From assembly GCA_900317125.1 (NCBI GenBank), contig ONFR01000027.1:31337-95336 (forward strand): a DNA stretch of 64,000 nucleotides, given 5' to 3'. This DNA comes from an uncultured Bacteroidales bacterium. GTDB taxonomy: Bacteria; Bacteroidota; Bacteroidia; Bacteroidales; P3. Below the pieces are notes generated by a model. The model was not told the origin of the DNA. It saw nothing but the letters and a program-made list of their open reading frames with translations, and searched no databases. The first letter of the stretch is position 1. Every line of letters starts with the position of its first letter. The position numbers and the translations under genes were made by a program. This document shows, piece by piece, positions 53,088-62,227 of this stretch.

Positions 53088-53819
53088 TTAGAAGTGGAAA
53101 CCAACACGGAGACCCAGCGTGCCTAAAGAGGAGCGGGTACGTCCGGTATAGCTCTCTTCGTTGGGGTCGGGAGCGGATTTCTTGGTGGGCTCGATGAGGT
53201 GGCTGCCAAGGCCGGTGTAGTTGAGGCTGACGGTCACATGTTCGCCCAAATAGGTGCCAAGGCCAATCATCCAAGCCAGACCACCGTTGGGTTTGTAGTA
53301 GAAAGTGCTCTTGGGGTAGCCGTTCTTGGTGATGAAAAGGAAATCGTAACCAATGCCCAGCTCGGCAAAGGGTTTCAGGTCGGGCATAAGCTGGTAGCGA
53401 TATTTAAGACCCAGCATGACAGGGACGTTGAAATAGTGAGGAGCCGTGGGATACTGGTTCAGCGAGTCGGCATGGGTGTCGTAGGCCTTGCGGATGGAGG
53501 GACCCGAGCTGTTCCACAGAAAACTCACTTCGGCAAAGGGCTGCAGCTCGCCAACTCCTACGTCGAACCAGAGTCCGAAACGGGCGGTAGCACCCAAACC
53601 GGCGGAAGCACCCTTACCAATCTGGCTGCGGTCCAAGACCTGGAAAGAACCAGGACCGAACTTCTCGAGCTGTTCAGCTACGTTGTCGTTGAAATTAGCC
53701 ATGGGAAGTGTCCCATTGAGGAAAATTGATGTTTCAACTTGTTGGGCTTTTACTGTATAACCTGCACACAGTAATGCGATACCCAAGCATAACGATTTGA
53801 TATATCTGCTCTTATTCAT
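53088..53819 (-). CDS. Outer-membrane beta-barrel protein (PorT-like fold)
   Basis: 243 residues from the ATG at 53819; the longer frame runs into the dehydrogenase gene and is rejected. Signal peptide to about residue 27 (GIALLCAGYTVKAQQ), then amphipathic strands (ARFGLWFDVGVGELQPFAEVS, VPVMLGLKYRYQLMPDLKPF, VTVSLNYTGLG) and C-terminal GLRVGFHF. This is the common Bacteroidetes outer-membrane barrel type; role unknown. It has its own promoter. Confidence 0.82.
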   Translation of the reverse strand: MNKSRYIKSLCLGIALLCAGYTVKAQQVETSIFLNGTLPMANFNDNVAEQLEKFGPGSFQVLDRSQIGKGASAGLGATARFGLWFDVGVGELQPFAEVSFLWNSSGPSIRKAYDTHADSLNQYPTAPHYFNVPVMLGLKYRYQLMPDLKPFAELGIGYDFLFITKNGYPKSTFYYKPNGGLAWMIGLGTYLGEHVTVSLNYTGLGSHLIEPTKKSAPDPNEESYTGRTRSSLGTLGLRVGFHF

Positions 53820-53844
53820 AGTGTGATGTTTTTTGTTTATGCTA

Positions 53845-53852
53845 CAAAGATA
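53845..53852 (-). promoter_or_regulatory. Promoter -7 box of the barrel-protein gene
   Basis: Reverse-strand TATCTTTG 25 bp before the start codon. Confidence 0.6.
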
Positions 53853-53880
53853 ATACTTTTCTTTAAAATATACAAAAAAG

Positions 53881-55554
53881 TTACAATGTGCAGTCGATTT
53901 CGCACTGGTGCTTGGCCATCTCGGCACGACCGAGGCGGATGATGCGGCGGCAGGAGTCGAGGAAACGGTTGTCGCGGCAGGTGTCTTGCAGCAGGAGGTA
54001 GCCCATGATGATGTAGGCAAGGCTCTCGGCAAGACCGCGGACATTGTGCTCAAAGGGCTCTCCGGCTCCGTCGGCAGTGAGCTTATCGTGCATGACCTGA
54101 TAGTCGGCGGTCATCTGGCGGAGTACGTCGCGCAAGGGCTCGAGTTCAGCCGTGACGGGCATGGCATCGTAGTCGGCGATACGTTTAAGGTAACTGCCGT
54201 TGCTGATACCTTTGGTGGCGGCCACAACCTGGAGTTGCGAGGTGCCTTCGTAGATGCTGAGGATTCGGGCGTCGCGATAGAGGCGCTCGCAGGTATACTC
54301 TTTCATGAAGCCGCTGCCGCCATGGATCTGGATGCAGTCGTAGGCACACTGGTTGGAGTATTCGCTGGCCATGAGTTTGGTGATGGGAGTGAGGCAGTCG
54401 GCATTGCGCAGATGTGCCTTCATGGCTTGACGCTCTTCGCCGGTGAGCGGACGGACCTTGGAGAGGCGGTCGTAGCAGTTGGCGAGGTCTACCTGGCGGG
54501 CAGTCTCATACAGGAGGGAACGCACAGCGTCGGTTTTGGCACGCATGGTGTGGAGGATGTCCTGCACGGGGATCATCTGGTCGATGGTCTTGCCAAACTG
54601 TTCGCGGGCGGCGGCATAGTCCACAGCCTCGCGGCAGGCGGCTTCGCAAAGGCCCACAGCCTGTGCGCCGACACCGAGACGGGCTCCGTTCATGAGCGAC
54701 ATGGTGTATTTGATAAGGCCCAGACGGCGTTCGCCGACCAGCTGGCAGGGAGCATTGGTGAAGACCAACTCGGCAGTGGGAGAACCAATGATGCCCATCT
54801 TGTGCTCGATACGGCGTACGGTGAGGCCGCCGTCGTTGCGGTCATACACGAAGTAGGAGAGACCGCGGCCGTCGGTAGTGCCCTCCTCGGAACGGGCAAG
54901 CACGAGGTGAATGTCGGCATCACCATTGGTGATGAAGCGCTTGACACCATTGAGACGCCAGCAGTTGGCAGCCTCGTCGAAGGTGGCTTTGAGACGGACA
55001 GATTGCAGGTCGGAACCGGCATCGGGCTCGGTGAGGTCCATGCTGCAGGTGGCACCTTGGTAGATGCGGGGCAGGTATTTGTCCTTGATGGCTTCGGAGG
55101 CGAAGTCCTCGATGGTGTCGGCGCAATCCTGAAGCATCCAGATGGTGGCAAAGCCTACATCGGCACGGGCAACAATCTCGCCAGCCATGGTGGTGACGGT
55201 ACCGGGCATGTTGAGACCGTGGTATTTGCGGCGTTGCTTGATGCCGTAGAGTCCGGACTGCGTGAGGGTCTCGTGGTTTTGCTGTGTGCCTGTGGCATAC
55301 ACCACACGACCGTTCTCGACACGGGGGCCTTCGGCGTCGACCAAAGCGGCGTTGGGGGCAATGACCTCGCCGGTGATTTCACCGATAAGGTCCATGGCTT
55401 GCTGGTATCCCTCCACGGCTTCAGCCACGTTGGCGGGAGCGTCGGGGTATTTGCCTGCCTCTTCAAAGTTGTTTTCGCGGAGGACGGCTATCTTTTCGAT
55501 ATCGGGGTGCTGAAGGTAGAACTTCAGACTTTCGTTGTCGCTATAATAATTCAT
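53881..55554 (-). CDS. Acyl-CoA dehydrogenase
   Basis: 557 residues from the ATG at 55554 (an ATG five codons earlier is possible). Typical motifs: DLTEPDAGSDLQ for FAD binding, KRFITNGDADIHLVLAR, IQIHGGSGFMKEYTCERLYRD, and IYEGTSQLQV with the catalytic Glu. The extra ~150 C-terminal residues place it with the larger ACAD group. It is the last gene after etfB and etfA, which supply its electron acceptor. It oxidises an acyl-CoA or, run in reverse with ETF, reduces an enoyl-CoA. Chain length is not readable. Confidence 0.92.
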   Translation of the reverse strand: MNYYSDNESLKFYLQHPDIEKIAVLRENNFEEAGKYPDAPANVAEAVEGYQQAMDLIGEITGEVIAPNAALVDAEGPRVENGRVVYATGTQQNHETLTQSGLYGIKQRRKYHGLNMPGTVTTMAGEIVARADVGFATIWMLQDCADTIEDFASEAIKDKYLPRIYQGATCSMDLTEPDAGSDLQSVRLKATFDEAANCWRLNGVKRFITNGDADIHLVLARSEEGTTDGRGLSYFVYDRNDGGLTVRRIEHKMGIIGSPTAELVFTNAPCQLVGERRLGLIKYTMSLMNGARLGVGAQAVGLCEAACREAVDYAAAREQFGKTIDQMIPVQDILHTMRAKTDAVRSLLYETARQVDLANCYDRLSKVRPLTGEERQAMKAHLRNADCLTPITKLMASEYSNQCAYDCIQIHGGSGFMKEYTCERLYRDARILSIYEGTSQLQVVAATKGISNGSYLKRIADYDAMPVTAELEPLRDVLRQMTADYQVMHDKLTADGAGEPFEHNVRGLAESLAYIIMGYLLLQDTCRDNRFLDSCRRIIRLGRAEMAKHQCEIDCTL

Positions 55555-55575
55555 GGTTGATGTTTGCAAGGGTTA

Positions 55576-56598
55576 TTATTTTTTGCACGACTGGTAGGCG
55601 TTCATAAGGCGGGGGATAATCTCGCACACGTCGCCGATGATGGTGTAGTCGGCAATGGAGTTGATGGGTGCATCGGGGTCGGTGTTGATGGAGATAATCT
55701 GACCCGACTGCTCCATGCCTACGCGGTGCTGCACAGCGCCGGAGATGCCGCAGGCGATATACAGTTTGGGACGCACGGTGACACCGGTCTGGCCAATCTG
55801 GCGGTCGTTGTCGCAGAAGCCTGCATCGATGGCGGCGCGGCTGGCGCCCACTTCACCGCCTATCATGTTGGCGAATTTATACAGCATGTCGAAGTTCTCG
55901 CGGCTGCCCATGCCGTAGCCACCGGCCACGATGATGGAGGCACCCTTGATGTCGACACCCTGGGGGTCGATTTGACGGCTGATAACCTTCAGGCAGTCGT
56001 CCTCGGCACGCAGGTATTTTGCGGCATCGATGTTGATGAGTTGGCCTTTGTGGTTGGCATCGACAATCTCTTTGCGCATCACGCCTTCGCGCACGGTGGC
56101 CATCTGCGGACGCGTCTCGGGGCTGACAATGGTGGCCACGATGTTGCCGCCAAAGGCGGGGCGGATTTGGTACAGGATGTCGTGGTATTCCTTGCCGGTG
56201 CGGAGGTCGGTGTGGTCGCCAATCTCGAGGGCTGTGCAGTCGGCGGTGAGGCCGCAGCGCAGGTGGGAGGCGATGCGGGGCGCAAGGTCGCGGCCCACGC
56301 TGGTGGCACCGTAGAGCACCACTTCGGGCTGACGTTCGCGGATGATGCCGTCGACGATGCTGAAATGGGGCAGGGTGCGATAGGGCGACAAGCGCGGATC
56401 GTTGGCATAAAGGATGGTGTCGACACCATAGGGATACAGTTGCTGTTCGAGGTCGGCAAGGTTGTTGCCAGCCACTATGGCTTCAAGCTGACCACCCAGG
56501 CGGTCGGCCAGGCGGCGGCCTTTGGAGCAGAGCTCGAGGCTGACGTCGGCAACGCGGCCGGATTCGTTGATTTCAATATATACGAGTATGCTGTTCAT
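55576..56598 (-). CDS. etfA: Electron transfer flavoprotein alpha subunit
   Basis: 340 residues. The C-terminal FAD-binding half shows VAGGYGMGSRENFDMLYKFA, GASRAAIDAGF, RQIGQTGVTVRPKLYIACG, ISGAVQHRVGM and INTDPDAPI. With EtfB, whose gene ends 3 bp upstream of its start, it carries electrons to or from the acyl-CoA dehydrogenase encoded next. Domain order and length are normal. Confidence 0.95.
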   Translation of the reverse strand: MNSILVYIEINESGRVADVSLELCSKGRRLADRLGGQLEAIVAGNNLADLEQQLYPYGVDTILYANDPRLSPYRTLPHFSIVDGIIRERQPEVVLYGATSVGRDLAPRIASHLRCGLTADCTALEIGDHTDLRTGKEYHDILYQIRPAFGGNIVATIVSPETRPQMATVREGVMRKEIVDANHKGQLINIDAAKYLRAEDDCLKVISRQIDPQGVDIKGASIIVAGGYGMGSRENFDMLYKFANMIGGEVGASRAAIDAGFCDNDRQIGQTGVTVRPKLYIACGISGAVQHRVGMEQSGQIISINTDPDAPINSIADYTIIGDVCEIIPRLMNAYQSCKK

Positions 56599-56601
56599 GA
56601 T

Positions 56602-57405
56602 TTATCCAATGATGTGGTTGGTAACAAGATTTGAGATAAGGTCGTTAAGCGACTCCTGCGTGTTTTCAACGCGGATGTTGTCTTTCTGGGTCAACACCAC
56701 GCTGTCCACGTTTTTCACCTTGGTGGGGGAACCGGAGAGACCCAGACGGTCGAACTCGGGGTTGACGTCGTCGGCTGTCCATACGGGGACTTCGAGGTGA
56801 CGGTTTTTCAGCACCAGGTGGGCGTGACGGAAACGGGGACGGGGTGCGCTGCCGCACACGGTGACGAGCACGGGCAGGGGAGCCTCTACAACCTCGGTGC
56901 CGCTGGCGATACGACGCTTGATGCGGATGCTCTTCTCATTCACATCCAGCAGCTCCTCGGCATAGGTGATTTGGGGTATATCCATCTTCTCGGCCACCTG
57001 GGGACCTACCTGGGCAGTGTCGCCGTCGATGGCTTGGCGTCCGCCGAACACCAGGTCGACATGACCCAGTTTCTTGACGGCGCAGGAGATGGCGTAGGAG
57101 GTTGCCAGCGTGTCGGCACCGGCAAAACGGCGGTCGGACAGTACAAAGCCGTCGTCGGCTCCGCGGTAGATGGCTTCGCGGATGATTTCCTCAGCGCGCG
57201 GGGGTCCCATGGTCACCACCGTGATGGTGGCACCGGGCATCTGCTCCTTGACACGGAGAGCCATCTCAAGGGCGTTGAGGTCTTCGGGATTGTACACGGC
57301 CGGAAGGGCTGAACGATTGATAGTGCCTTCGGGGGTCATGGCCTCCGGCCCCACATTGCGGGTGTCGGGGACCTGCTTGGCCAGTACTACGATTTTTATA
57401 CTCAT
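56602..57405 (-). CDS. etfB: Electron transfer flavoprotein beta subunit
   Basis: 267 residues. KIVVLAKQVPDTRNVGPEAM, NPEDLNALEMALRVKEQ and DLVFGGRQAIDGDTAQVGPQ are conserved, the last binding the AMP or second FAD. It partners EtfA. The 85-bp spacer to fabD contains a strong hairpin, so relative expression may change at this point in the operon. Confidence 0.95.
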   Translation of the reverse strand: MSIKIVVLAKQVPDTRNVGPEAMTPEGTINRSALPAVYNPEDLNALEMALRVKEQMPGATITVVTMGPPRAEEIIREAIYRGADDGFVLSDRRFAGADTLATSYAISCAVKKLGHVDLVFGGRQAIDGDTAQVGPQVAEKMDIPQITYAEELLDVNEKSIRIKRRIASGTEVVEAPLPVLVTVCGSAPRPRFRHAHLVLKNRHLEVPVWTADDVNPEFDRLGLSGSPTKVKNVDSVVLTQKDNIRVENTQESLNDLISNLVTNHIIG

Positions 57406-57452
57406 TGTCTTTAAATTAAGGATTCAATAATCGGGTTGTTTTTGCTTTTGTG

Positions 57453-57476
57453 GTGTGCGGCTGTCTGGCCGCACAC
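57453..57476. other. Intercistronic hairpin between fabD and etfB
   Basis: GTGTGCGGC and GCCGCACAC form a perfect 9-bp stem with a short loop. There is no T-run on the reverse strand, so it may act as an RNA-stability or partial-attenuation element, not a full terminator. Confidence 0.6.
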
Positions 57477-57490
57477 TGCTGTTGCCTTGT

Positions 57491-58375
57491 TCAGCAGGCG
57501 GAGTGGGCGTCGGTCTCGGGACTGATACGCTTCACCATGCCTTGCAGTGCGGTGCCGGGTCCCACCTCGATGAATTCGGTGGCGCCGTCGGCAATCATGT
57601 TCTGTACCGTGGCGGTCCAGCGCACAGGCGACGTGAGCTGGGCAACCAGATTGCGCTTTATCTGGTCGGGGTTGTCGACCGGGGTGGCGCACACATTCTG
57701 GTAGCAGGGGCAGATGGGGGTATGGAACTGGGTGCGTTCAATGGCCTCGGCCAGCTCTATGCGGGCAGGCTCCATGAGGGGGCTGTGGAATGCTCCGCCC
57801 ACTGCCAGCGGCACGGCACGGCCTTTCAGCTCTTTCACTTTCTCGCAGGCTTGGGCCACACCTTCCACGGTACCGCTGATGACCAGCTGTCCGGGGGTGT
57901 TATAGTTGGCTGCCACAACCACCTGGCCTGCAGCTGTTACTTCGGCGCAGACATCTTCGACGGTCTTGTCATCCAGCTTGAGGATGGCGGCCATGGTGGA
58001 GGGTTGCATCTCGCAGCAGCGCTGCATGGCGTTGGCACGGGCGATGACCAGGCGCAGGCCGTCCTCAAAACCCATGGCACCGGTGGCCACCAGTGCACTG
58101 AATTCGCCGAGGGAATGGCCGCCCACCATATCGGGCATGAATTCACTGCCCATATAGGTGGCCAGGATGACTGAGTGGAGGAAGATGGCAGGCTGTGTCA
58201 CCTTGGTCTGTTTCAGGTCCTCGGGGGTGCCGGCAAACATCAGGTCGGTAATGCGGAAACCAATAATCTCGTTGGCACGCTCAAACATTTCGCGGCAACG
58301 GTCGTTGTTGTCATAAAGGTCTTTGCCCATTCCTACGAACTGGGCTCCCTGTCCGGGAAAAACGTATGCTTTCAT
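57491..58375 (-). CDS. fabD: Malonyl-CoA:ACP transacylase
   Basis: 294 residues. FPGQGAQFVGMG at the N-terminus and the nucleophile Ser88 in GGHSLGEFSAL are diagnostic, with the catalytic His in AVGGAFHSPLM. It loads malonyl groups onto acyl carrier protein for fatty acid synthesis. It lies after fabG in the fab run; hairpins are present on both sides of the gene. Confidence 0.95.
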   Translation of the reverse strand: MKAYVFPGQGAQFVGMGKDLYDNNDRCREMFERANEIIGFRITDLMFAGTPEDLKQTKVTQPAIFLHSVILATYMGSEFMPDMVGGHSLGEFSALVATGAMGFEDGLRLVIARANAMQRCCEMQPSTMAAILKLDDKTVEDVCAEVTAAGQVVVAANYNTPGQLVISGTVEGVAQACEKVKELKGRAVPLAVGGAFHSPLMEPARIELAEAIERTQFHTPICPCYQNVCATPVDNPDQIKRNLVAQLTSPVRWTATVQNMIADGATEFIEVGPGTALQGMVKRISPETDAHSAC

Positions 58376-58402
58376 TTATTAGCGGTCTTAGTTAAAAATT
58401 GC

Positions 58403-58433
58403 GTGCGGAGTGTACCCGAGGGCGCCTCCGCAC
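58403..58433. other. Intercistronic hairpin between fabG and fabD
   Basis: GTGCGGAG (58403-58410) pairs with CTCCGCAC (58426-58433). Confidence 0.55.
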
Positions 58434-58447
58434 AAGTTATTGCTGGT

Positions 58448-59194
58448 TTATAAACTGATACCTCCGTCGATGCAGATTACCTGACCGGTAACGTACTCCG
58501 AGAGGTCCGAAGCCAGGAAGAGGCTCACACGTGCCACATCCAGTTCGGTGCCTGCACGGCGCATGGGGATGTCGTCCAGCCATTTCTGGCGGGCATCGTC
58601 GGGAATGGCATCGGTCATGGCGGTCTGGATGAAGCCGGGAGCAATGGCGTTGCAACGGATGTTGCGCGAGCCGAACTCTTGGGCGAAGGACTTGGTGAAA
58701 CCAATGATACCGGCCTTGGCGGCTGAATAGTTGCACTGTCCGCCGTTGCCGTTCACGCCTACCACGGAGCTGGTGTTGATGATGCTGCCGCTGCGCTTTT
58801 TCATCATGTAGGGGATGAATGCTTTGCAGTAGTTGAACACCGAGCGCAGGTTAATCTGTATCACGAGGTCCCAGTCTTCGGGAGTCATGCGCAGCAACAG
58901 GTTGTCGCGGGTGATGCCGGCATTGTTCACGATGGCGTCGACGCGGCCGTAACGCGCTATGATGGTCTTGGCCAGTTCTTCCGTCTGTGCCCAGTCGGCG
59001 GCGTTGGCCGTGTAGAAAGAGCTTTCGGGGTTGATACCTTGCAGCTTCTGCATCAGCTCAACGCTGCTGTCGGTCTCTTTCAGGTCGGTGACAATCACCG
59101 TGGCACCCTCTTCGGCAAAGAGCTCTGCCGTGCGGCGGCCAATGCCGCGGGCGGCACCGGTGATAAGGGCTATTTTGTTTTCTAATAGATTCAT
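58448..59194 (-). CDS. fabG: 3-oxoacyl-ACP reductase
   Basis: 248 residues. ITGAARGIGRRTAELF (11-26) is the NADPH-binding TGxxxGIG motif, NNAG follows at about 90-93, and the active site is Ser142/143, Tyr156 and Lys160 in TSSVVGVNGN and NYSAAKAG. It reduces 3-oxoacyl-ACP in the elongation cycle. The position in the fab operon distinguishes it from other short-chain dehydrogenases. Confidence 0.94.
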   Translation of the reverse strand: MNLLENKIALITGAARGIGRRTAELFAEEGATVIVTDLKETDSSVELMQKLQGINPESSFYTANAADWAQTEELAKTIIARYGRVDAIVNNAGITRDNLLLRMTPEDWDLVIQINLRSVFNYCKAFIPYMMKKRSGSIINTSSVVGVNGNGGQCNYSAAKAGIIGFTKSFAQEFGSRNIRCNAIAPGFIQTAMTDAIPDDARQKWLDDIPMRRAGTELDVARVSLFLASDLSEYVTGQVICIDGGISL

Positions 59195-59310
59195 GTCTTT
59201 AGTTTTAAGTTACATTATTATCATGCTCGGAGGCGCACATGCTGCCCCGTTGCATTAATACTAATTAACGTACTTGTCGCTTCTTTATTGTGTGGCGCTC
59301 GAAAAATCTG

Positions 59311-59736
59311 CTATTCCTTCTCTTTGTCAACAAGCACAAACGACAGTTTGCCCTTGCAGGCCACCTTGTCTTCCACGTAGGCTGTGGCATCGACGAAGAA
59401 GATGAGTCCTTTTCTGGCCGTGATGCGGGCTTTCACCGTGATGGTGTCGCCGGGGACAACGGGCTGGCGGAAACGGACGTCGTTCAGTCCGCTGTACAGC
59501 GTCAGACGGTTTTTCAGCTCGTCAAGGATAAGGATGGCCGACGACTGTCCCATGATTTCGCACAGTATCACACCTGGCACAATGGGCTTGCCGGGGAAGT
59601 GCCCCTGCAGGAAAAACTCGTCGCCGCGCACGTGGTAGTGCGATATGGCCATGTCACCGTCCAGCTCCATATCATCCACCAGCAGCATGGGCTCGCGGTG
59701 GGGCAGGAATTGCTTTATTTCTTCTCTTGTCAACAT
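59311..59736 (-). CDS. fabZ: 3-hydroxyacyl-ACP dehydratase
   Basis: 141 residues, hotdog fold. LPHREPMLLVDDM, and the catalytic His46 and Glu60 in GHFPGKPIVPGVILCEIMGQ are present. It dehydrates 3-hydroxyacyl-ACP to the trans-2-enoyl form. It is placed between fabF and fabG; the 116-bp spacer to fabG carries no gene. Confidence 0.93.
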   Translation of the reverse strand: MLTREEIKQFLPHREPMLLVDDMELDGDMAISHYHVRGDEFFLQGHFPGKPIVPGVILCEIMGQSSAILILDELKNRLTLYSGLNDVRFRQPVVPGDTITVKARITARKGLIFFVDATAYVEDKVACKGKLSFVLVDKEKE

Positions 59737-59770
59737 AGTGTCTTGAATGTTTAATGGTGAATAATACCAA

Positions 59771-61012
59771 TTATTTAACGCGTCTTAAAGCCACACAGGC
59801 GTTCTGACCGCCAAAGCCGAAGGAATTGGACAGGGTGATGTCCACCTGGCTCTTGCGTGCCGTGTTGGGGATATAGTCCAGGTCGCAGGCAGGGTCGGGC
59901 TCCTTGTAGCCGATGGTCGGGGGCAGTATGCCGTTCTTGATGGCCAGGGCGCAGATAATCAGCTCTACGGCTCCGGCAGCGCCAAGCATGTGTCCCAGCA
60001 TCGATTTGGTGGAACTGATCTCCACCTTGCGGGCCACATCCTCGCCCAACGCTCTCTTGATGGCCATCGTCTCGCTGGCGTCGTTCAGCGGTGTGCTGGT
60101 GCCATGGGCGTTGATGTACATCTTCTCGTTCGGGGTGAAACCGGCCTCTTCGGCTGCCAGGCGGATGGCCTCGGCGGCGTTGCGTCCCTCGGGATGGGGG
60201 GCGGTGTAGTGGTAAGCGTCGCAGGTGTTGCCATAGCCGCTAACCTCGGCATAAATCTTGGCACCGCGTTTACGGGCGCACTCTTCGCTTTCGAGAATCA
60301 GGATGCCGGCGCCTTCGCCCATCACAAAGCCTTTGCGGCGGGCGTCGAAGGGGACCGAAGCCGACAGCGGGTCCTCGTTCTGTGTGAGGGCCTTCATGTT
60401 GTTGAAGCCGGCCAGGGCAATGTCGCAGATGGCGCTCTCGGCACCGCCGCAAATCATGGCGTCGGCACGTCCTTCGCGTATCAGGCGGTAAGCCTCGCCC
60501 ACGGCATGGGTGCCGGTGGCGCAAGCCGTCACGACGGGCAGGTTGGGGCCTTGGCAGTTGTACTTGATGGCCACGTTGGCCGACCCGATGTTGGCAATCA
60601 TCATGGGGATGAAGTGCGGCGACACGCGGCGAGTGCCTTCCTCCAGCAGTTTGGTATGCTCGGTGTTGAAGGTCTTGATGCCACCGATACCCGAACCGAC
60701 GGCGCAGCCTATGCGCATGGGCTCCACGTCCTCGCCAACCTTCAGACCGCTGTCTGTCATGGCCTGGTGGGCGGCAGCCAGGGCAAAGAGGGTGTACATG
60801 TCGTTGCGGCGGGCGGTGCCTCTGTCGATATCGTAGTCTTCGGGATTGAAGTCCTTCACTTCACCGGCTACATGGATGGGCAGTGTGTCGCTGTGGGGAG
60901 CGGCGATGGGGGCAATGCCGCAGCGGCCTGCTATCAGCCCTTCCCATAATGTTTCGATGTTGTTGCCAAGCGGTGTCACACACCCGAGGCCTGTAATATA
61001 TACCTTGTTCAT
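59771..61012 (-). CDS. fabF: 3-oxoacyl-ACP synthase II
   Basis: 413 residues. The Cys-His-His triad is complete: Cys164 in VTACATGTHAVGEAY, His about 303 in NAHGTSTPLNDASE and His about 340 in GHMLGAAGAVE. GFGGQNACV closes the protein. It condenses malonyl-ACP with acyl-ACP. No acyl carrier protein gene is adjacent, although fabF and acpP are neighbours in many bacteria. Confidence 0.96.
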   Translation of the reverse strand: MNKVYITGLGCVTPLGNNIETLWEGLIAGRCGIAPIAAPHSDTLPIHVAGEVKDFNPEDYDIDRGTARRNDMYTLFALAAAHQAMTDSGLKVGEDVEPMRIGCAVGSGIGGIKTFNTEHTKLLEEGTRRVSPHFIPMMIANIGSANVAIKYNCQGPNLPVVTACATGTHAVGEAYRLIREGRADAMICGGAESAICDIALAGFNNMKALTQNEDPLSASVPFDARRKGFVMGEGAGILILESEECARKRGAKIYAEVSGYGNTCDAYHYTAPHPEGRNAAEAIRLAAEEAGFTPNEKMYINAHGTSTPLNDASETMAIKRALGEDVARKVEISSTKSMLGHMLGAAGAVELIICALAIKNGILPPTIGYKEPDPACDLDYIPNTARKSQVDITLSNSFGFGGQNACVALRRVK

Positions 61013-61072
61013 GATAATCGTTTTTTAATTTATAACTCTGTTTTCTGTCAAGCCGTGGCTTATGGGGCTTGA

Positions 61073-62023
61073 TTAATATTTCATCAGCAACGACCCTGTG
61101 GTGAATCCCGAACCGAATCCGCTCATCACTATCAAGTCGCCGCGGGCTATCTTGTTGTCTTTTACCAGTTCGTCCAGCAGGATGGGAATGCTGGCCGATG
61201 ATGTGTTGCCGTATTTCTGCACCGTGGTGGGGAATTGCTCGTCCGTACCCTCCAAGTATTGCTGAATGCCTTTGATGATGCGCATGTTGGCCTGGTGAAG
61301 GATGAAGTATTTCACGTCCGACACCTGGTATCCTTTGCTCTTCAGCAGGTGGTTGATTTCTGCCGAGCAGTTCGATACTGCCATGCGGAACACCTCGCGG
61401 CCAAGCATCACCATCGGGTGGTCCACATACACGCCCTCCACCTCAAATGGTGTAGGCTCCAGGCGGTTGCGTTGGTAAAGGACTTCCGTGTTGCTGATGG
61501 TGGTCATGCGGGCTCCCATGTATTCGCTGCCGGCTTCCACTACAGCGGCTGCGGCACCGTCGCCAAACAGCACACTGGTCTCTCTCTGCTTCCAATGGCA
61601 GAAGCGGGTGGGCTCCTCCGCGGCAAGTACCAGAATCTTCCCGGCACGTCCCGTGGTGAGGAACGACTCGGCAATGTCCATGGCATACACAAAGCCGGCA
61701 CATGCAATCCTGATGTCAAAGCAAGGGCAGGTGGCACCGATGGCTCCCTGCACCATGCAGCTCAGCGAGGGGTAGACGTAGTTGTTGTTCACATTTGAAC
61801 AAATGATGTAATCAAGGTCTTCTGCTTTCAACCCTGCTGCCTCGATGGCGTTGCGGGAAGCAGTAATGGCTAAGTCTAATAAACTTTCGTCTGTCATGAT
61901 GCGGCGGGTTTCGATTCCCGTTCGGGTGCGAATCCATTCGTCGCTGGTGTCGAAGAACTCTGTCAACATGTCGTTCGTCACTACCTTTTTCGGCAGAGCG
62001 CTTCCTGTTCCGATAATCTTCAT
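61073..62023 (-). CDS. fabH: 3-oxoacyl-ACP synthase III
   Basis: 316 residues. Active-site Cys108 in RIACAGFVYAMD, His in FILHQANMRIIKG and Asn in YGNTSSASIPIL form the FabH triad; DEWIRTRTGIETRR near residue 28 is also conserved. It starts chains by condensing an acyl-CoA with malonyl-ACP. It is first in the leftward fab-etf-acd run; a TTTCTTTG box at about 62098-62105 (reverse strand) could be the promoter. Confidence 0.95.
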   Translation of the reverse strand: MKIIGTGSALPKKVVTNDMLTEFFDTSDEWIRTRTGIETRRIMTDESLLDLAITASRNAIEAAGLKAEDLDYIICSNVNNNYVYPSLSCMVQGAIGATCPCFDIRIACAGFVYAMDIAESFLTTGRAGKILVLAAEEPTRFCHWKQRETSVLFGDGAAAAVVEAGSEYMGARMTTISNTEVLYQRNRLEPTPFEVEGVYVDHPMVMLGREVFRMAVSNCSAEINHLLKSKGYQVSDVKYFILHQANMRIIKGIQQYLEGTDEQFPTTVQKYGNTSSASIPILLDELVKDNKIARGDLIVMSGFGSGFTTGSLLMKY

Positions 62024-62153
62024 AGTTGGTTTTTTGTAGTTCTTTTTACTTTTGTAAACGCGGGTACAATTACCCTCTTTTTACAGATTTTTAATTTGCA
62101 AAGAAACAACGAAAGTTCCATTTCTTAATGTTAAATTTAGTACACGAGGCAAT

Positions 62154-62205
62154 ATTGTTGGCGAAGTAGCGTTATTTTGGGCGAAAAACGCCTATTTTGG
62201 GCGAA
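62154..62205. promoter_or_regulatory. Three 20-bp-phased direct repeats, candidate LytTR operator
   Basis: ATTGTTGGCGAA at 62154, ATTTTGGGCGAA at 62174 and ATTTTGGGCGAA at 62194 are spaced exactly 20 bp apart, about two helical turns. They lie between divergent fabH and a LytTR regulator gene. LytTR proteins bind direct repeats spaced about two turns apart, so binding here is a reasonable inference. Confidence 0.6.
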
Positions 62206-62227
62206 ATTTGTTAAATATTTCGATGTA

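Noticed and set aside
53908..55560. A 550-residue open frame on the plus strand opposite the acyl-CoA dehydrogenase
   Set aside because: It mirrors the dehydrogenase frame. The composition (Gly/Val/Ala/His rich) is typical of antisense shadows in GC-biased genes, and the dehydrogenase motifs on the other strand are unambiguous.
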